A DNA stretch of 64,000 bases from Vibrio rarus (GTDB lineage Bacteria; Pseudomonadota; Gammaproteobacteria; Enterobacterales; Vibrionaceae). Within the stretch, counting starts at the first letter, position 1. Each line of letters opens with the position of its first letter. The position numbers were made by a program, and so were the translations under genes. The notes under the pieces were generated by a model. It made no database searches. It was given only the letters and a program-made list of their open reading frames with translations, and was not told the origin of the DNA. The DNA lies in assembly GCF_024347075.1 (NCBI RefSeq), contig NZ_AP024900.1, positions 1,426,001-1,490,000 on the forward strand, read 5' to 3'. Below are positions 61,490 to 64,000 of this stretch, one piece after another.

Positions 61490-62632
61490 CTAGTCAGAGC
61501 TCTCAGAATTTTGTAAACGATGCTTAACAGAAAGAAAAACCTGATCGCGTACATCTTTAAGGCGCAATTGGTTTCCCTCAGAAAATGGGATGGGTCTCAT
61601 CAATTGTACCGCTTTTATTCCCAATCGAGCGGTCAATAACCCCACCCCAACACCTTGAGCGGCGCGACTTGATAATTTTGCGGTTAAATCCATCGATAGC
61701 AGATCCATTCCTGCATCCAGAGCCAGCTCCGTGCCCCCTGCGGCAGCCATATTCATCAAGGTTAATCGTAATAACTGAATACGCGACCAGTAACCCAACT
61801 CAACACCGTACTCTTTGGCGATTCGGTTAATTAATGAAATATTACGCCACGCAACCAGCATCATATCTACAGCGGCTAATGGGCTAACTGCCACCATGAC
61901 CGCCGCTTCCGACGAATATTTAGCAATGGCTTTATTCACTTTTTCATCAATTGGCGACAACACATAGCCCTGATACAGCTCAAGAGTGTCACGGTCGGAG
62001 TGGTTATCGGTGCAGTGTTGTGACCACTGCGATAAGCCTACATTTTCCACACCTTTCGCCGTTAAGCTACGAGATAAGGCATCACAAAATGCACTGGCCT
62101 TACCATAACCATTTTCATCAAAGATCTGTTGCGCTTTCATCACAGTATCACCCTGACGGCGTAAACGGCGCATTTTGATAAGTTCGCCAAGCAGTGCGCC
62201 TGCACCAATGAGCGCGCCACCACTTAATAAGGCGCTCCATGCGAGCCCTAAATAATCCATTGATTGAAAGGAATGAATCACTGAATCCACTAACTGCCAT
62301 GCGCTCAAAGTGCCCAAGGTAGCAAATAATAATTTCCATTTAAGGGGCACTTTCTTTTTAGTAAATAAGGTCTGTACTTTCTCTTCAATGTCATCTGCAG
62401 CGCCCTCTTGCTGTGAGGCAACTAAGGGGTCACTTTTAATAAACTCATGCTCGGCAAACGTTTGTTTTGCACTTAAATCTGGCTCAGGCTGCGTATTGGC
62501 ACCATCAGCAAATAAGTCATCACCGAATTGGCGGGGATCCTCTTTAGACGAAGCCGGTTGCTTCGCACTTTTTTGCGACGAAAACGCATCAGACGTTGCC
62601 GAAAAAACTTGTTTTTGTTTATATTCGCTCAC
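61490..62632 (-). CDS. ycjF: YcjF-family inner membrane protein (UPF0283)
   Basis: A 380-residue protein with a charged, low-complexity N-terminal part (about 1-95), two or three membrane segments (about 98-150) and a long C-terminal region (the TIGR01620 pattern, KALKA-like and AAAGGTELALDAG stretches). The function is unknown. The start is 4 bases after the ycjX stop, so the two are coupled. The pair is expected to work with the P-loop protein YcjX. Confidence 0.92.
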   Translation of the reverse strand: MSEYKQKQVFSATSDAFSSQKSAKQPASSKEDPRQFGDDLFADGANTQPEPDLSAKQTFAEHEFIKSDPLVASQQEGAADDIEEKVQTLFTKKKVPLKWKLLFATLGTLSAWQLVDSVIHSFQSMDYLGLAWSALLSGGALIGAGALLGELIKMRRLRRQGDTVMKAQQIFDENGYGKASAFCDALSRSLTAKGVENVGLSQWSQHCTDNHSDRDTLELYQGYVLSPIDEKVNKAIAKYSSEAAVMVAVSPLAAVDMMLVAWRNISLINRIAKEYGVELGYWSRIQLLRLTLMNMAAAGGTELALDAGMDLLSMDLTAKLSSRAAQGVGVGLLTARLGIKAVQLMRPIPFSEGNQLRLKDVRDQVFLSVKHRLQNSESSD

Positions 62633-62636
62633 AGCG

Positions 62637-64000
62637 CTACCTTAATTTATCACCTAATAAAAACTGCATCACTTTATCCATACCTATATGAGGTAATGGT
62701 TGTGTTTCTAGCGCATCTTTTGGTCTGAAACTTGAAAAATCAAAGCCTTGTTTTTGCCAAAAATCCGCTTTCGGCAACGTCGCTGGCACCTCACCTGGGT
62801 ACAAAGTCACAGACTCCCCCTCCAATGTGGTGCCATGTATCACCGGCGTTGCCCCTGATTTTTGCTCAACAAACCCTGTATCGGTGGATTGAATAGAGGC
62901 AAATGGAATGCACTCCATCGCAACACTTTCAAAAGAAACATGCTGCCAAATGGGTTGCACCAAATGGCGCAGTAACAAATTCAAGTTAGCGTGCTGATCT
63001 GGGGTAATGTGGTCGGCTTTGGTGGCAGCAAACAGCAATTTATCCGTGCGTGGGGAAAACAAACGGCGCAGCAAACCATTTTTACCATAGCTAAAGCTTT
63101 TCATGATTTCTGTTAATGCGATTTGCATGTCACAAAAAGCGTGCTCCCCTTGGTTGAGTGGCGTTAGGACATCCACCAGCAAAATCTGCCGATCAAATGA
63201 CGAGAAGTAATCACGATAAAACGGCTTAATCACTTGTGATTGGTACTCTTGATAACGCTTAACCAACAAACTAAGCGCGCAGCCCTTGGCGGGCTTTTCT
63301 TCACTCACATAAGGGAAAAACAGCACGACTGGTGCCTCGGCAAGTTCACCCGGTAACACAAATCGTCCCGGTTGAATGAGCTGATAACCTTGAGATTTTA
63401 GGCTCAGCAGTAATTGGGTAAATTCTGTTGCTACACGATTAATTAACTTATCGTCTTGTTCGGCGAGTAAATCCAGTGTTGCAGCACGCTCAAGCCAAGC
63501 CTTTACCTCAGGCAAGTCTATTTGCCGTAAACGGTGAATCTGTTGTTGTGACCAATGAGTAAAGTCCATATCTAACATAGGAAGATCAAGCAACCACTCT
63601 CCTGGGTAATCCACTAGATCAAGATATAAAGTGGCGTTACGACTGAGTAATTTGCGGGCTTTACTGCGTGGTTTGTATTTGATGGCAATGCGAATCTCAC
63701 TCACGTCACGAGTGGGCGTAGGCCACTGAGGGGGCGTCGCCCGTAGCGACTCATAAGAAGCATCGAGATTAAAGCGGGCCGTAAGCAAGTTTTTTTGCGG
63801 TACTCGTCTTGCACCTAGTAATCGTCCATCACGACTTGCGGTAAGTAGCGGTAGGTTATCATGGGTCGAAGTGTGCAACAGTTGATCGACAAATGAGGTG
63901 ATAAAGGCGGTTTTTCCGGCACGAGAAAGGCCGGTGACACCAATTCTAAGGTGTGCATCCAGCCCTCTATTAAGTAATTGTTTTGCTTCGCTTGTTATTT
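62637..64000 (-). CDS. ycjX: YcjX-family P-loop GTPase-like protein (5' end cut by window edge)
   Basis: The frame is open past the right edge of the window. Upstream of the TTG at 63878 the reading continues without a stop and contains the P-loop GLSRAGKT (about 63930-63950), so the true start lies beyond 64000. YcjX (DUF463) proteins are about 460 residues; roughly 455 codons are visible here. Typical features further on are LVDYPGEWLLDLP (a switch-like DxPG motif), FAATKADHI and the final HIGMDKVMQFLLGDK. It is probably a cytoplasmic stress-related GTPase-like protein working with YcjF. Confidence 0.92.
   Translation of the reverse strand, partial: ITSEAKQLLNRGLDAHLRIGVTGLSRAGKTAFITSFVDQLLHTSTHDNLPLLTASRDGRLLGARRVPQKNLLTARFNLDASYESLRATPPQWPTPTRDVSEIRIAIKYKPRSKARKLLSRNATLYLDLVDYPGEWLLDLPMLDMDFTHWSQQQIHRLRQIDLPEVKAWLERAATLDLLAEQDDKLINRVATEFTQLLLSLKSQGYQLIQPGRFVLPGELAEAPVVLFFPYVSEEKPAKGCALSLLVKRYQEYQSQVIKPFYRDYFSSFDRQILLVDVLTPLNQGEHAFCDMQIALTEIMKSFSYGKNGLLRRLFSPRTDKLLFAATKADHITPDQHANLNLLLRHLVQPIWQHVSFESVAMECIPFASIQSTDTGFVEQKSGATPVIHGTTLEGESVTLYPGEVPATLPKADFWQKQGFDFSSFRPKDALETQPLPHIGMDKVMQFLLGDKLR

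Overview
The window looks like a chromosomal segment of a Vibrio or close Vibrionaceae relative. Evidence for this: a tandem glycine riboswitch in front of a sodium:alanine symporter (the arrangement known from Vibrio cholerae), the order ycjX-ycjF-tyrR, a DUF2760 gene followed by two Hsp70 genes, HrpA, and a palindrome-ended intergenic repeat of the kind common in this family. Base composition is moderate (roughly low-40s % GC by eye), with clearly AT-richer DNA in the middle of pglX and at 34.8-36.7 kb. No rRNA, tRNA or CRISPR array was found.

Layout. 0.2-13.5 kb is backbone: a TolC-like outer membrane channel with an OmpA-type lipoprotein, DUF2750, a HAD phosphatase, a GNAT acetyltransferase, two LysE-type exporters, a coiled-coil membrane protein coupled to an unlisted 52-residue membrane peptide, the riboswitch and symporter, a binding-protein-dependent iron/heme/cobalamin-type ABC importer, a divergent PduO-type corrinoid adenosyltransferase homologue and an M32 carboxypeptidase. 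13.6-30.2 kb is a complete type 1 BREX phage-defence locus: WYL regulator, brxA, brxB, brxC, pglX, then an OLD/PARIS-like pair (ABC-type ATPase plus a small TOPRIM-like protein), then pglZ and brxL. 30.3-31.5 kb is an intact IS3-family element. 31.5-34.7 kb is an eroded accessory module: decayed ORFs, a PcfJ-domain protein, a small acidic protein with an internal duplication, a broken small gene and a divergent WYL regulator. 34.8-36.3 kb is an AT-rich pair, an exported polysaccharide deacetylase and an LprI-like protein.

36.6-64.0 kb returns to backbone: an LDH/HicDH-like dehydrogenase, the cobalamin nucleotide-loop operon cobC-cobT-cobS-cobU, a nicotinate phosphoribosyltransferase, hrpA, outer membrane proteins, a TauE/SafE permease, a TerB-like protein, a DEDD exonuclease, DUF2760 with two Hsp70s, a periplasmic MsrAB fusion, DUF2947, an HD protein, a GNAT protein, tyrR, ycjF and ycjX, which runs off the right edge.

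How the parts may work together. In BREX, PglX methylates the host DNA and the other Brx proteins block phage. The ATPase/TOPRIM pair lies between pglX and pglZ with gaps of 2-3 bases to its neighbours, so it is probably translated from the same message as pglZ and brxL, as a second defence layer. Hairpins lie on both sides of pglX, PglZ carries a (GATTCT)8 repeat that could vary in length, and the middle of pglX has an unusual composition. Together these suggest that PglX level and specificity are the adjustable parts. The most novel candidates are the embedded ATPase/TOPRIM pair and the PcfJ/acidic-peptide/WYL module beyond the insertion sequence.
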